Positions 1 to 7,060 of a stretch of DNA of 32,795 nt are shown one piece after another. The notes beneath the pieces are model-generated. The model did not search any database, was not told the DNA's origin, and saw only the letters and a list, made by a program, of their open reading frames with translations. Made by a program: the position numbers and the translations under genes. Location: the NCBI GenBank assembly GCA_902825965.1, contig CADEDA010000030.1:1-32795 (forward strand), given 5' to 3'. Position 1 is the first letter of the stretch; the number at the start of each line of letters is the position of its first letter. Origin of the DNA: an uncultured Gemmatimonadota bacterium. Its GTDB lineage: Bacteria; Gemmatimonadota; Gemmatimonadetes; Gemmatimonadales; Gemmatimonadaceae.

Positions 1-558
1 TACGAGCGCATCCACGTCGAGCTGCCCACCGGGTCCACCGGCGCGCGGGATGACCGCTTCCTCGTGGTGCGCTACGGCCCGATGCTGGCCGGTGAAGGGC
101 GCGTCGTGATCCCGACGGGCATCGTGAAGCTCTTCACGGACGCCAACGGCGGCCGCGCCGAGGCCGGCGTGGTCACCAAGTTCGAGGACGTGTTCGAGGG
201 GCAGTTGCTGATCCCGCTCGAGTCGTTCGCCGTACCGGCCGGTGTGCATCCGGCGCGTGTGGAGTTCGGGATGAAGACCAGCGTGCTGTGGATGCAGGAC
301 AGCCCCATCATGCCCTCGCTGGGCCAGCACATGATCCTGCCCCAGGGGACGGCGGACGGGCTCGTGCCGGGCGATCAGATCACGTTGCAGCGTGACATGG
401 GCGTCGATGACAAGGGAGTGCCGCTGCCGCCGGAGGAAGTCGCCGTGCTGCAGGTCACCCGCGTGACGACCTGGGGCACCAGCGCGATCCTGATCGCGCA
501 GACCGATGGAGTCGTGACCACCGGCATGGCGGGACGCGTGTCGGCGAAGATGCCCTGA
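1..558 (+). CDS. C-terminal part of an unidentified protein (5' end outside the window)
   Basis: The frame is open from the first base and ends at TGA 556-558, giving 185 residues of a protein whose start lies upstream. I do not recognise the family with certainty. The visible part is rich in beta-forming Val/Ile/Gly stretches. It has a segment around GQHMILPQG followed by GDQITLQRD and LPPEEVAVLQV, and ends in a VSAKMP tail. There is no membrane segment and no cysteine in the visible part. Such a pattern would fit the C-terminal beta domain of an envelope protein (for example one with LysM repeats further upstream), but this is a guess. The gene is followed by a small GC-rich inverted repeat (580-596) and then by the promoter of the epimerase gene, so it probably belongs to a separate upstream transcript. 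Confidence 0.7.
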   Translation, partial: YERIHVELPTGSTGARDDRFLVVRYGPMLAGEGRVVIPTGIVKLFTDANGGRAEAGVVTKFEDVFEGQLLIPLESFAVPAGVHPARVEFGMKTSVLWMQDSPIMPSLGQHMILPQGTADGLVPGDQITLQRDMGVDDKGVPLPPEEVAVLQVTRVTTWGTSAILIAQTDGVVTTGMAGRVSAKMP

Positions 559-573
559 GGTTCCCGTTCGTCC

Positions 574-602
574 TCCGACGGCGGGCAGCGCCCGCCTAGA
601 TT
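574..602 (+). promoter_or_regulatory. Candidate promoter of the epimerase-tol-lptD operon, probably leaderless
   Basis: A -10-like TAGATT lies at 597-602, with a weak -35-like TCCGAC (574-579) 17 nt upstream. Only 7 nt separate the -10 box from the ATG at 610, so transcription would start at or within a base or two of the start codon. No Shine-Dalgarno sequence is present. A GGCGGGC/GCCCGCC inverted repeat (580-596) fills the spacer. It could be the terminator of the upstream gene or an operator. The call rests on position and on the same box recurring before other genes in this window. Confidence 0.45.
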
Positions 603-609
603 CCCCGAC

Positions 610-1560
610 ATGACCACTCGCCGCGTTCTCGTCACGGGTGGAGCCGGATTCATCGGCTCCACCGTCGCCGACTCGTTCCTCGCTGACGGCTGGTCCGTCA
701 CCGTCCTCGACAACTTCGCCTCGGGCAAGCGCCCGAACGTGCCCAAGGCCGCCACGCTGGTCGAGGCCGACATCCGGTCGCCCGAGGCGGCGGCCTGCAT
801 CCGCGACGGGCAGTTCGACGTCGTGTGCCACCTCGCCGCGCAGATCGACGTGCGCAAGAGTGTCACGGACCCGGCGTTCGACGTGGACGTCAACATCGGC
901 GGCTCGGTGAACCTCATGCAGGCCGTGCACGCCACGGGCCGCAAGACGCGCATGATCTTCGCGTCCACCGGCGGGGCGGTCTACGGCGACTTCGTCGAAC
1001 CCCCGAACATCGAGACGTACCAGAAGGACCCGGAGTCGCCGTACGGCATCGCGAAGTTCGCGGTCGAGCTGTACCTGGCGTACTACGCCCGCGTGCACAA
1101 GCTCGACTACGTCGCGCTGCGCTTCGCGAACGTGTATGGGCCGCGCCAGGACCCGCACGGCGAGGCCGGCGTGGTGGCGATCTTCTGCCAGCGGATCATC
1201 GACGGCAAGCCCTTGACCGTGTTCGGCGACGGCGGGCAGACGCGTGACTACGTCTATGTCGGCGATGTGGCCCGCGCCCACCTGCTCGCGGCCAAGCTCC
1301 CGACCATCCCGGCCGGTCGCGTGGATGACCGCGCCTTCAACCTCGGCACGCAGATCGAGACCTCGGTCGTGGACCTCGCCCGTGGTCTCATGCAAGCGGC
1401 GAAGAAGGAGGTGCCGCTGCAGCACGCCGAGGCGCGCGCCGGGGAACAGCGGCGGTCGGTCGTGAGTATCCAGAAGGCGAAGACCGGGCTCGGCTGGACG
1501 CCCGAGATGCCCATCGCCGAAGGCCTGCGCCGCACCTACGACTGGTTCGCCTCCCGCTGA
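610..1560 (+). CDS. NAD-dependent sugar-nucleotide epimerase/dehydratase (UDP-glucose 4-epimerase-like, extended SDR)
   Basis: The 316-residue product is a full-length extended short-chain dehydrogenase/reductase that likely interconverts a nucleotide sugar such as UDP-glucose/UDP-galactose (or their acetylated or acidic forms) for surface polysaccharide. An NAD-binding TGGAGFIG motif is at residues 9-16 and an acidic D34 follows the second beta strand. The catalytic pair is S119/T120 in FASTGGAVYG and Y145-x3-K149 in SPYGIAK. The NVYGPRQDP and VFGDGGQTRDYVYVGDVA segments are typical of GalE-like enzymes. The ATG at 610 follows a -10-like box by 7 nt. The TGA overlaps the tolQ ATG (TGATG at 1558-1562), so it is translationally coupled to the Tol genes. 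Exact substrate cannot be read from sequence; GalE, WbpP-like and RmlB-like members share these motifs. Confidence 0.9.
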   Translation: MTTRRVLVTGGAGFIGSTVADSFLADGWSVTVLDNFASGKRPNVPKAATLVEADIRSPEAAACIRDGQFDVVCHLAAQIDVRKSVTDPAFDVDVNIGGSVNLMQAVHATGRKTRMIFASTGGAVYGDFVEPPNIETYQKDPESPYGIAKFAVELYLAYYARVHKLDYVALRFANVYGPRQDPHGEAGVVAIFCQRIIDGKPLTVFGDGGQTRDYVYVGDVARAHLLAAKLPTIPAGRVDDRAFNLGTQIETSVVDLARGLMQAAKKEVPLQHAEARAGEQRRSVVSIQKAKTGLGWTPEMPIAEGLRRTYDWFASR

Positions 1561-2267
1561 TGTTCCTGCAGATCGCCGCCACCGCCATCCCGTCGAACAC
1601 CCTCGATCTCATTCGCGCGGCGACGCCGTTCTCGAAGGCGGTCCTCGCCATCCTCGCGCTGCTCTCGCTGGCGTCCTGGGCGGTAATGCTCTCCAAGTGG
1701 ATGACGTTCCGCCGCACGGAGCGTGCGGCGAAGGCGTTCATGGCGGAGTTCCACAAGGCGACGCGGCTCGACGCGGTCGCGTCGCTCGCCAAGCGGTCGA
1801 ATCCCAGTGCCCACACGCGCGTGCTGCAGCGGGCGCTGCAGTTCCTCACCGAGACGCGCGTGGTGACGGCCGACCACGGCGGCCCCGCGACCCTCTCGGC
1901 CTCGCAGGTGCAGGCCCTGCGTCTGGTGCTCGATGCCGAGACCAACGCCGAGCGTGACGCACTGGGGACCTACATCCCGTTCCTCGCGATGGTGGGCTCG
2001 ATCTCGCCGCTGCTCGGCCTCATGGGTACCGTGATCGGCGTGATCACGGCGTTCCTCGGCGTGGCCCGCGGTGGCTCGGGCAACCTCGCCGCCGTCGCGC
2101 CGGGTGTCGCGGAGGCGCTGATCGCGACGGCCATCGCGCTGGCGGTCGCGATCCCGGCGTACTTCGGCTACAACATCTTCGCCGCGCGGCTCAATCGCTT
2201 CGACGGCGAACTCGAGGGCTTCGGCTCCGAGGTGATCGCGCTCATGGCGCGCGAAGGACGGATCTAG
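1560..2267 (+). CDS. tolQ: TolQ/ExbB-type proton-channel subunit of the Tol-Pal system
   Basis: The product (235 residues) is an inner-membrane MotA/TolQ/ExbB-family protein. With TolR it uses proton flow to drive the TonB/TolA-like protein that connects to TolB and Pal during outer-membrane constriction. One N-terminal membrane segment covers about residues 20-45. Two more lie in the conserved C-terminal block, which contains LAMVGSISPLLGLMGTVIGV and, after a periplasmic turn, ALIATAIALAVAIPAYFGYN. Between the first and second segments is a cytoplasmic region of about 80 residues. The ATG overlaps the epimerase stop and the TAG directly abuts the GTG of the next gene. Assignment to Tol rather than Exb rests on the linked tolB-pal-cpoB genes. 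Confidence 0.93.
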   Translation: MFLQIAATAIPSNTLDLIRAATPFSKAVLAILALLSLASWAVMLSKWMTFRRTERAAKAFMAEFHKATRLDAVASLAKRSNPSAHTRVLQRALQFLTETRVVTADHGGPATLSASQVQALRLVLDAETNAERDALGTYIPFLAMVGSISPLLGLMGTVIGVITAFLGVARGGSGNLAAVAPGVAEALIATAIALAVAIPAYFGYNIFAARLNRFDGELEGFGSEVIALMAREGRI

Positions 2268-2684
2268 GTGCCGCGCCGCGGCCGCGGGGAGCGTACCCCG
2301 CTGAACGCGGAGATCAACGTCGTCTCGCTGATCGACGTGATGATGCTCCTGATGATCATCTTCATGATCACCGCGCCGATGATGACGGGCGGCGTGGACG
2401 TGACCCTGCCCAAGGCGGTCTCGCGGCCGCTCGACGCCAAGAGCCCGCTGGTGGTCTCGATCACGCGCGCGGGGCAGATCTACGTCGACGACGTGGCGGT
2501 GTCGCTGCCGGAGTTCCGCGGCATGTTCAAGACGATGGCGGACCGGGCGGGGCGGCAGGGCGTGTCCCTCCGCGCGGACCAGCAGGTGGACTACGGGCGG
2601 GTGGTGCAGGTGCTCGCGATCATGCAGGCGGCGGGGGTCCAGAACATCGGGGTGCTCACCGAGCCGGAGGACGTCAACCGGTGA
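2268..2684 (+). CDS. tolR: TolR/ExbD-type subunit of the Tol-Pal system
   Basis: The 138-residue protein has one N-terminal membrane segment (about residues 17-37) and a periplasmic domain, as expected for TolR/ExbD. The membrane segment reads INVVSLIDVMMLLMIIFM and places Asp at residue 23, the conserved proton-carrying position in this family. LNAEINVVSLIDV is the family signature and MTGGVDVTLPKA follows the membrane exit. The GTG start at 2268 touches the tolQ stop codon. The gene ends by overlapping the GTG of the TonB/TolA-like gene (GTGA at 2681-2684). The length matches TolR (about 140 residues). Confidence 0.93.
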   Translation: MPRRGRGERTPLNAEINVVSLIDVMMLLMIIFMITAPMMTGGVDVTLPKAVSRPLDAKSPLVVSITRAGQIYVDDVAVSLPEFRGMFKTMADRAGRQGVSLRADQQVDYGRVVQVLAIMQAAGVQNIGVLTEPEDVNR

Positions 2685-3394
2685 GCGCGGCCGTGCGCCG
2701 CGCACCGGGCCTCGCCGGTCCGCTGGTGCTCTCGCTCGTGCTGCATGCCGTCGCGATCGTGCCGCTGGCGCTGTATCGCGCCGCGGCCGCACCGCCGCAG
2801 GCCCCGATGTACAAGGTGGAACTGATCGCCGCGCCGGCCGGCGAACGCTCCGCCGGCGTCGTCCGTGAGGCGCCGCCGGAGGTCCCGCCCGAGGACGCGA
2901 AGGCGCCACCCAAGGCGGCCACCAAGGCCGCCGAGAAGACCGCGGCCGTGAAGCCGCCCGAACGGCGCGCCAAGGTCCCGACGCGTGCGACCGAGAACGT
3001 CACCAAGACACCGGAGAAGAAGGTCCCACCGAACAAGGCCGCGACCGCCGGCGGTGGTGAGGTCGGCGGCCAGGGCGCGGACGCCGCGACCGTACGGACC
3101 GAAGGGATCGATTTCCCGTTTCCCGGGTATCTCCGCAACATCGTCCAGCAGATCGCGCTGAACTTCAAACCGCGGAACCCCGGTGCACGGAAGGCCGAGG
3201 TGTTCTTCCTCATCCGTCGTGACGGCTCGGTGAGCGGATTCCGCTTCATCACGAGCAGCGGCGACTTCGCCTTCGACCTCGAGGTGCAGGGTGCACTCGA
3301 GGCCGCCAAGGCGGGCTTCGGGCCGCTCCCCGCCGGTTTCACCGACGACATCCTGCCGGTTTCCTTCAGCTTCGATCCCGCCCGCCTGCGATGA
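2681..3394 (+). CDS. TonB/TolA-like energy-transducing protein
   Basis: This 237-residue protein fills the position of TolA between tolR and tolB. It has a single N-terminal membrane anchor (about residues 11-32). A Lys/Pro/Ala-rich periplasmic linker follows (about 60-120, with runs such as APPKAATKAAEKTAAVKPPE), then a Gly-rich hinge (122-132). The C-terminal domain of about 97 residues resembles TonB/TolA C-domains: FPGYLRNIVQQIALNFKP, then a beta hairpin AEVFFLIRRDGSVSGFRF. It would span the periplasm and transmit the proton-motive-force-driven movement of TolQR to TolB/Pal. It is shorter than enterobacterial TolA and its linker is TonB-like, so the name tolA is functional inference. The GTG start overlaps tolR; the stop overlaps the tolB start (ATGA at 3391-3394). 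Confidence 0.85.
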   Translation: MSAAVRRAPGLAGPLVLSLVLHAVAIVPLALYRAAAAPPQAPMYKVELIAAPAGERSAGVVREAPPEVPPEDAKAPPKAATKAAEKTAAVKPPERRAKVPTRATENVTKTPEKKVPPNKAATAGGGEVGGQGADAATVRTEGIDFPFPGYLRNIVQQIALNFKPRNPGARKAEVFFLIRRDGSVSGFRFITSSGDFAFDLEVQGALEAAKAGFGPLPAGFTDDILPVSFSFDPARLR

Positions 3395-4710
3395 CCCGAG
3401 TGCTCCGTCACAGTTCCGCCACGATGTCGTCGGCCGCCCGCGCCTGGCTGCTGCTCACCCCCCTCCTGGGAGTGCTCGCCCGTCCGCTCGCGGCGCAGGA
3501 GCCGAGCCAGGGGGTGCGGATCGGCCTCACGTACTCGGCCGGCACGCGGCCGGGACTCTACGTGCTGCCGCTCCGCGGCACGAACGCGGACTCCATCCGC
3601 GCGATCCTCACGCGCGACCTCGACTTCAGCGACCGACTGAGCGTGATCGCGCCGGACTCGGGCGTTCCGGTCACCGGCGCGCTGAACTACCCGCTCTACG
3701 CCCGACTCGGCGCGGCCGCGGTGCTGCAGCTGTCGTTCAACGCGGCCGGCGGCCTGCATGTGGTGGTGCATGAGGTCGGCGCGGGGCGTGTGCTGTTCAC
3801 GCGGGACTTCCCGCTCTCGGGCACGCTGCATTCGGCCGAGTGGCGCTTCCGGCTGCACGCGATCGCGGACGAGATCGAGCGGCAGGTGACCGGTGCCCCG
3901 GGCATCGCCGCCACGCGGGTGCTGTTCGTCCGCGGGGGCACGCTCTGGCAGGTCGACTCCGACGGCGCCTTCGAGCGCCCGGTCAGCGGCGTCACCTCCG
4001 CCCTCGGTCCAGTCTGGCACCCCTCCGGCACCAAGGTGGCCTACACCGAACTGCGGGACGATGGGACACATGTGGTGCTGCGCGACCTCGCGACCGGGGC
4101 GGTGCGCCGGATCTCCACGCGCCGCGGCGCGAACTCGTCGCCGGCGTTCTCGCCCGACGGCCGGACCATCGTCTACTCGAGCGGCGAGGACGGGACGGAC
4201 CTGTTCTCCGTGCCGATGGATGGTGGCGAGGAGTACCGTGTGACCGTCGGCCGGGGCTCGACGAACTCGCAGCCGTCGTTCGCACCCGATGGGCGTCGGC
4301 TCGCGTTCACCACGTCGCGTCTCGGTCGTCCGGAGATATATATTACCGACAGTGACGGAGCGAACCCGGAACTGCTCACGACCTCGGGCTTCGGCGACCA
4401 GTTGTACCGCGCCGACCCCGCCTGGTCGCCGGACGGGCGGTTCGTGGCGTTCTCGACGCAGATCGAAGGGCGGTTCCAGGTCGCGACGATCGGCTTGCGT
4501 GACCGCGCGGTGAAGCAGCACACGATGGAGGGCGTGAACGAGGACCCCGCGTGGGCACCGGATGCCCGCCACCTCGTATTCACGTCGTCGCGCAGTGGTA
4601 CCAAGCAGTTGTGGGTGCTGGACACCGAGTCCGGGCGTCTGCGTCAGCTGACCCATGGACCGGCTTCCCGGATGGCGGCATGGTCGCCACGGCTTTCAAC
4701 CGCGCGCTGA
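3391..4710 (+). CDS. tolB: TolB periplasmic beta-propeller protein
   Basis: The 439-residue product has a signal peptide (hydrophobic region about 18-33, probable cleavage after LAA at 35) and an N-terminal alpha/beta domain to about residue 170. A C-terminal propeller carries five PD40/WD40-like blades: PVWHPSGTKVAY, PAFSPDGRTIVY, PSFAPDGRRLAF, PAWSPDGRFVAF and PAWAPDARHLVF. This is the TolB architecture, and the length agrees (about 430). TolB binds Pal and the TolA-like protein in the periplasm. A second in-frame ATG at 3424 could also serve as start and would still leave a signal peptide. Inside the gene, bases 4336-4345 are a run of only A and T, encoding Ile-Tyr-Ile with rare codons in an otherwise GC-ending gene. 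Confidence 0.93.
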   Translation: MTRVLRHSSATMSSAARAWLLLTPLLGVLARPLAAQEPSQGVRIGLTYSAGTRPGLYVLPLRGTNADSIRAILTRDLDFSDRLSVIAPDSGVPVTGALNYPLYARLGAAAVLQLSFNAAGGLHVVVHEVGAGRVLFTRDFPLSGTLHSAEWRFRLHAIADEIERQVTGAPGIAATRVLFVRGGTLWQVDSDGAFERPVSGVTSALGPVWHPSGTKVAYTELRDDGTHVVLRDLATGAVRRISTRRGANSSPAFSPDGRTIVYSSGEDGTDLFSVPMDGGEEYRVTVGRGSTNSQPSFAPDGRRLAFTTSRLGRPEIYITDSDGANPELLTTSGFGDQLYRADPAWSPDGRFVAFSTQIEGRFQVATIGLRDRAVKQHTMEGVNEDPAWAPDARHLVFTSSRSGTKQLWVLDTESGRLRQLTHGPASRMAAWSPRLSTAR

Positions 4711-4750
4711 GTCAGCGTCGCATCAGTTTCCTTTACTCGAGGTCCCCATC

Positions 4751-5389
4751 ATGCTGAACCGTTCCTTCGTCGTGCTCGCCGTCGCCGGCATCGCACTCGG
4801 TGCCGCCGCCTGCCGTCCGCCGGCTCCGGAAGTCGCCCCGACGCCGACCGTCAATCAGGACTCGATCGATGCCGCGAACGCCGAGCGGGCGCGTCGCGAG
4901 GCCGAGGAGCGTGCGGCCCGTGAACGCCGTGAGGCCGAGGAGCGTGCTGCCCGCGAGCGGGCCGCCGCCGAGGAGCGTGCACGTCGTGAGGCGGAGGAGC
5001 GTGCCCGCGCGGCCATGGCCGCCGCCCGCGCCGCGTTCGCGACCGCGATCTACTTCGAACTCGACAAGGCCGAGCTGACGTCCGAGGCCCGCGCGGTGCT
5101 CGACGCCAAGCTGCCGCTCCTGCGCGCCAACGCGAACGTCCGCATCCGCATCGCCGGGCACGCCGACGACCGCGGTTCGGACGAGTACAACCTCGCACTC
5201 AGCCAGCGTCGTGCCGCGGCCGCCAAGCGGTACCTCGTCGACCAGGGCATCCCCGCCGATCGCATCGACGTCGCGGGCTTCGGTGAGGAGCGTCCGGCCG
5301 CGCAGGGGTCGGGCGAGGACGCGTGGTCGAAGAACCGCCGCGATGAGTTCGAGATCATCGTGGGCGGCGAGACGCTCCGCCTCCCGTGA
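4751..5389 (+). CDS. pal: Pal, peptidoglycan-associated outer-membrane lipoprotein with a coiled-coil linker
   Basis: The ATG at 4751 is preceded by GAGG (4739-4742) with 8 nt spacing. It gives a 212-residue lipoprotein precursor with a signal ending LGAAAC, where Cys21 is the lipidation site. The region about 43-96 is almost entirely Arg/Glu/Ala (repeats of RREAEERAA), predicted as a charged helix or coiled coil. An OmpA-family peptidoglycan-binding domain fills residues 97-212, with IYFELDKAEL, IAGHADDRGSDEYN, LSQRRA and WSKNRRDEFEI. Asp and Arg in the latter motifs bind diaminopimelate in this family. It tethers the outer membrane to the cell wall and interacts with TolB. Most Pal proteins have a short linker; the extra helix makes this one longer. 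A longer in-frame reading from 4655 lies inside tolB and is not supported by a signal peptide. Confidence 0.94.
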   Translation: MLNRSFVVLAVAGIALGAAACRPPAPEVAPTPTVNQDSIDAANAERARREAEERAARERREAEERAARERAAAEERARREAEERARAAMAAARAAFATAIYFELDKAELTSEARAVLDAKLPLLRANANVRIRIAGHADDRGSDEYNLALSQRRAAAAKRYLVDQGIPADRIDVAGFGEERPAAQGSGEDAWSKNRRDEFEIIVGGETLRLP

Positions 5390-6237
5390 TCGGGCGCCAG
5401 GTCCGTCGCATTGCGCTCGCGCCGACCGTCATCCTGACGGTCGGCGCGTGCTTCGCGACCCGCGGTGATGTCCGCATCCTGCAGAGCGACATCACGCGGG
5501 TCCAGACCGAGCTGCAGGCCGCGCGCGCGGAAGCCGCGGCCCGCGACTCGGCGCTGCATCGCAGCATCGATTCCACGCTCGCCTCCGTGGCGCGTTCGCT
5601 GGCGACGGTGAGTGACACCGTGCGCTCCATGCACGCCACGACCATGCGCTTGCGCGGGGACGTCCGCGAGGACCTCACCGCCATCCGCCAGCAGCTGATC
5701 ACGGTCGAGGAGCGGGTGGGCGCCTCGGCGCGCCGCATCCAGGAGCTCCGCGCAGGACTGGAGGCCGATGCCGCCGAGCGGGCCGCTCCGGTCAGCGTGC
5801 CGCGGGACAGCAGCAAGCCCCCGGCCGCGGGGGCCGCACCTGCCGCGACCACGCCGCCGCCGCCCGGTCCGGCGCAGCTCAACCAAATGGCGCAGGACCA
5901 GATGCGCCGCGGGTCGTACGTGGTCGCGCGGGGGGCATTCACCGAACTGCTCACCAAGCATCCGCAATCGGACCTCGCGCCGGAGGCCCTCTACGGCATC
6001 GCCGAGTCGTACAACTTCGAGGGCAACGGCGTGGCGGCGGACTCCGTGTGGAACCTCGTGGTGACGCGCTTCCCCAACTCCGACCGCGCCCCGACGGCGC
6101 TCTACAAGCGGGCCACGGCGCTGCGGTCGGTGGGGCAGACGGAGCGCGCCCGCGTGCTCTACCAGCAGATCGTCGACAAGTATCCGCAATCGGATGCCGC
6201 GGAGCTGGTCCGGCCTTTCCTCGAGAAGAAGCCCTGA
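5386..6237 (+). CDS. cpoB: CpoB/YbgF-type Tol-Pal accessory protein, apparently a lipoprotein
   Basis: The 283-residue product has an N-terminal signal with a lipobox-like LTVGAC (Cys22). A coiled coil spans about 30-125 (heptad-rich, with QTELQAARAEAAARDS and TVEERVGASARRIQELRAG). A Pro/Ala linker covers about 138-165, followed by three TPR-like repeats: QMRRGSYVVARGAFTELL, ALYGIAESYNFEGNGVAADS and ALYKRATALRSVGQTERARV. This order (coiled coil, linker, TPRs) is that of CpoB/YbgF, which links septal peptidoglycan synthesis to Tol-Pal constriction. In Proteobacteria the protein is soluble and periplasmic; here the cysteine at the signal end suggests membrane anchoring. The GTG start overlaps the pal stop (GTGA at 5386-5389). 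A 34-nt gap without an obvious ribosome-binding site precedes tatC. Confidence 0.9.
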   Translation: MIGRQVRRIALAPTVILTVGACFATRGDVRILQSDITRVQTELQAARAEAAARDSALHRSIDSTLASVARSLATVSDTVRSMHATTMRLRGDVREDLTAIRQQLITVEERVGASARRIQELRAGLEADAAERAAPVSVPRDSSKPPAAGAAPAATTPPPPGPAQLNQMAQDQMRRGSYVVARGAFTELLTKHPQSDLAPEALYGIAESYNFEGNGVAADSVWNLVVTRFPNSDRAPTALYKRATALRSVGQTERARVLYQQIVDKYPQSDAAELVRPFLEKKP

Positions 6238-6271
6238 CGCCACTGCGGCTCGACCGGCCCCTCCCCCCGCG

Positions 6272-7060
6272 ATGACGGACGCGAAATCGGGCGAGATGCC
6301 CTTCCTCGAACACCTGGAGGAGCTGCGCAATCGGCTCCTCTGGAGTGTCGGGGCGTTGTTCATCTGCATGCTGGTCGCGATGATCGTGGTGTTCGATCCC
6401 GCGCGGGACATCATCGGGTTCCTCGCCGATCCGGTGTTGCCCTTCCTGCAGGGGAACAAGCTCATCTACACGCACCCGGCGGACACCGCGACCATCAGCC
6501 TCAAGGTCGCGTTCGGTGCGGGGCTCGTGATGGCCACGCCGGTGATCGGCTATCAGCTCTGGGCCTTCCTCTCACCGGCCCTCCACCGGCATGAGAAGAA
6601 GCTGGTCGTCCCGGTGCTCCTCGGTGCGACCCTTCTGTTCGCGTCCGGGGTAGTGATCGCATGGCGGTGGATGCTCCCCGTGATGCTCAAGATGCTCTTC
6701 GGGATCCAGTCGGCGTCGATGACGCCGATGATCTCGGCGGGCGAGTACTTCTCGTTCATGATCACCATCTGCCTCGCCTTCGGGGCGATCGCGCAGATCC
6801 CGTTGATCATCCTGGCGCTCACGGCGCTGGGCCTGGTCACCCCATCCATGCTGTCGAAGTTCCGCCGGCACGCGATGGTGGCGAGCATCCTCGTCTCGGC
6901 CATCGTCACGCCGGGCGACGTGCTCTCGATGACGGTCTTCATGGCCGTGCCGCTGTACGGGCTCTACGAGGTGAGCATCGTCGTGTCGTGGGTGACGTAT
7001 CGCGTGCGGCAACGGAAGTCGCGCGCCACGGAGCCGTCGATCGGCGGGGCGGGCGCGTGA
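6272..7060 (+). CDS. tatC: TatC, core receptor of the twin-arginine translocase
   Basis: The ATG at 6272 starts a 262-residue polytopic inner-membrane protein with the TatC signature MPFLEHLEELRNRLLWS at the N-terminus, which forms the twin-arginine signal-peptide site. About six membrane segments follow. Conserved blocks are visible: ATPVIGYQLWAFLSPAL, ISAGEYFSFM, FGAIAQIPLIILAL and SAIVTPGDVLSM. The length matches the family (about 250-260). An upstream in-frame Met at 6194 would place the start inside cpoB and before the conserved N-terminus, so it is rejected. The stop overlaps the lptD GTG (GTGA at 7057-7060). The partner tatA is about 14 kb away at 21477. Confidence 0.95.
   Translation: MTDAKSGEMPFLEHLEELRNRLLWSVGALFICMLVAMIVVFDPARDIIGFLADPVLPFLQGNKLIYTHPADTATISLKVAFGAGLVMATPVIGYQLWAFLSPALHRHEKKLVVPVLLGATLLFASGVVIAWRWMLPVMLKMLFGIQSASMTPMISAGEYFSFMITICLAFGAIAQIPLIILALTALGLVTPSMLSKFRRHAMVASILVSAIVTPGDVLSMTVFMAVPLYGLYEVSIVVSWVTYRVRQRKSRATEPSIGGAGA

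Noticed and set aside
4655-4750. Longer start for pal inside tolB
   Set aside because: It would bury the lipoprotein signal peptide. ATG 4751 has a ribosome-binding site and a proper n-region.
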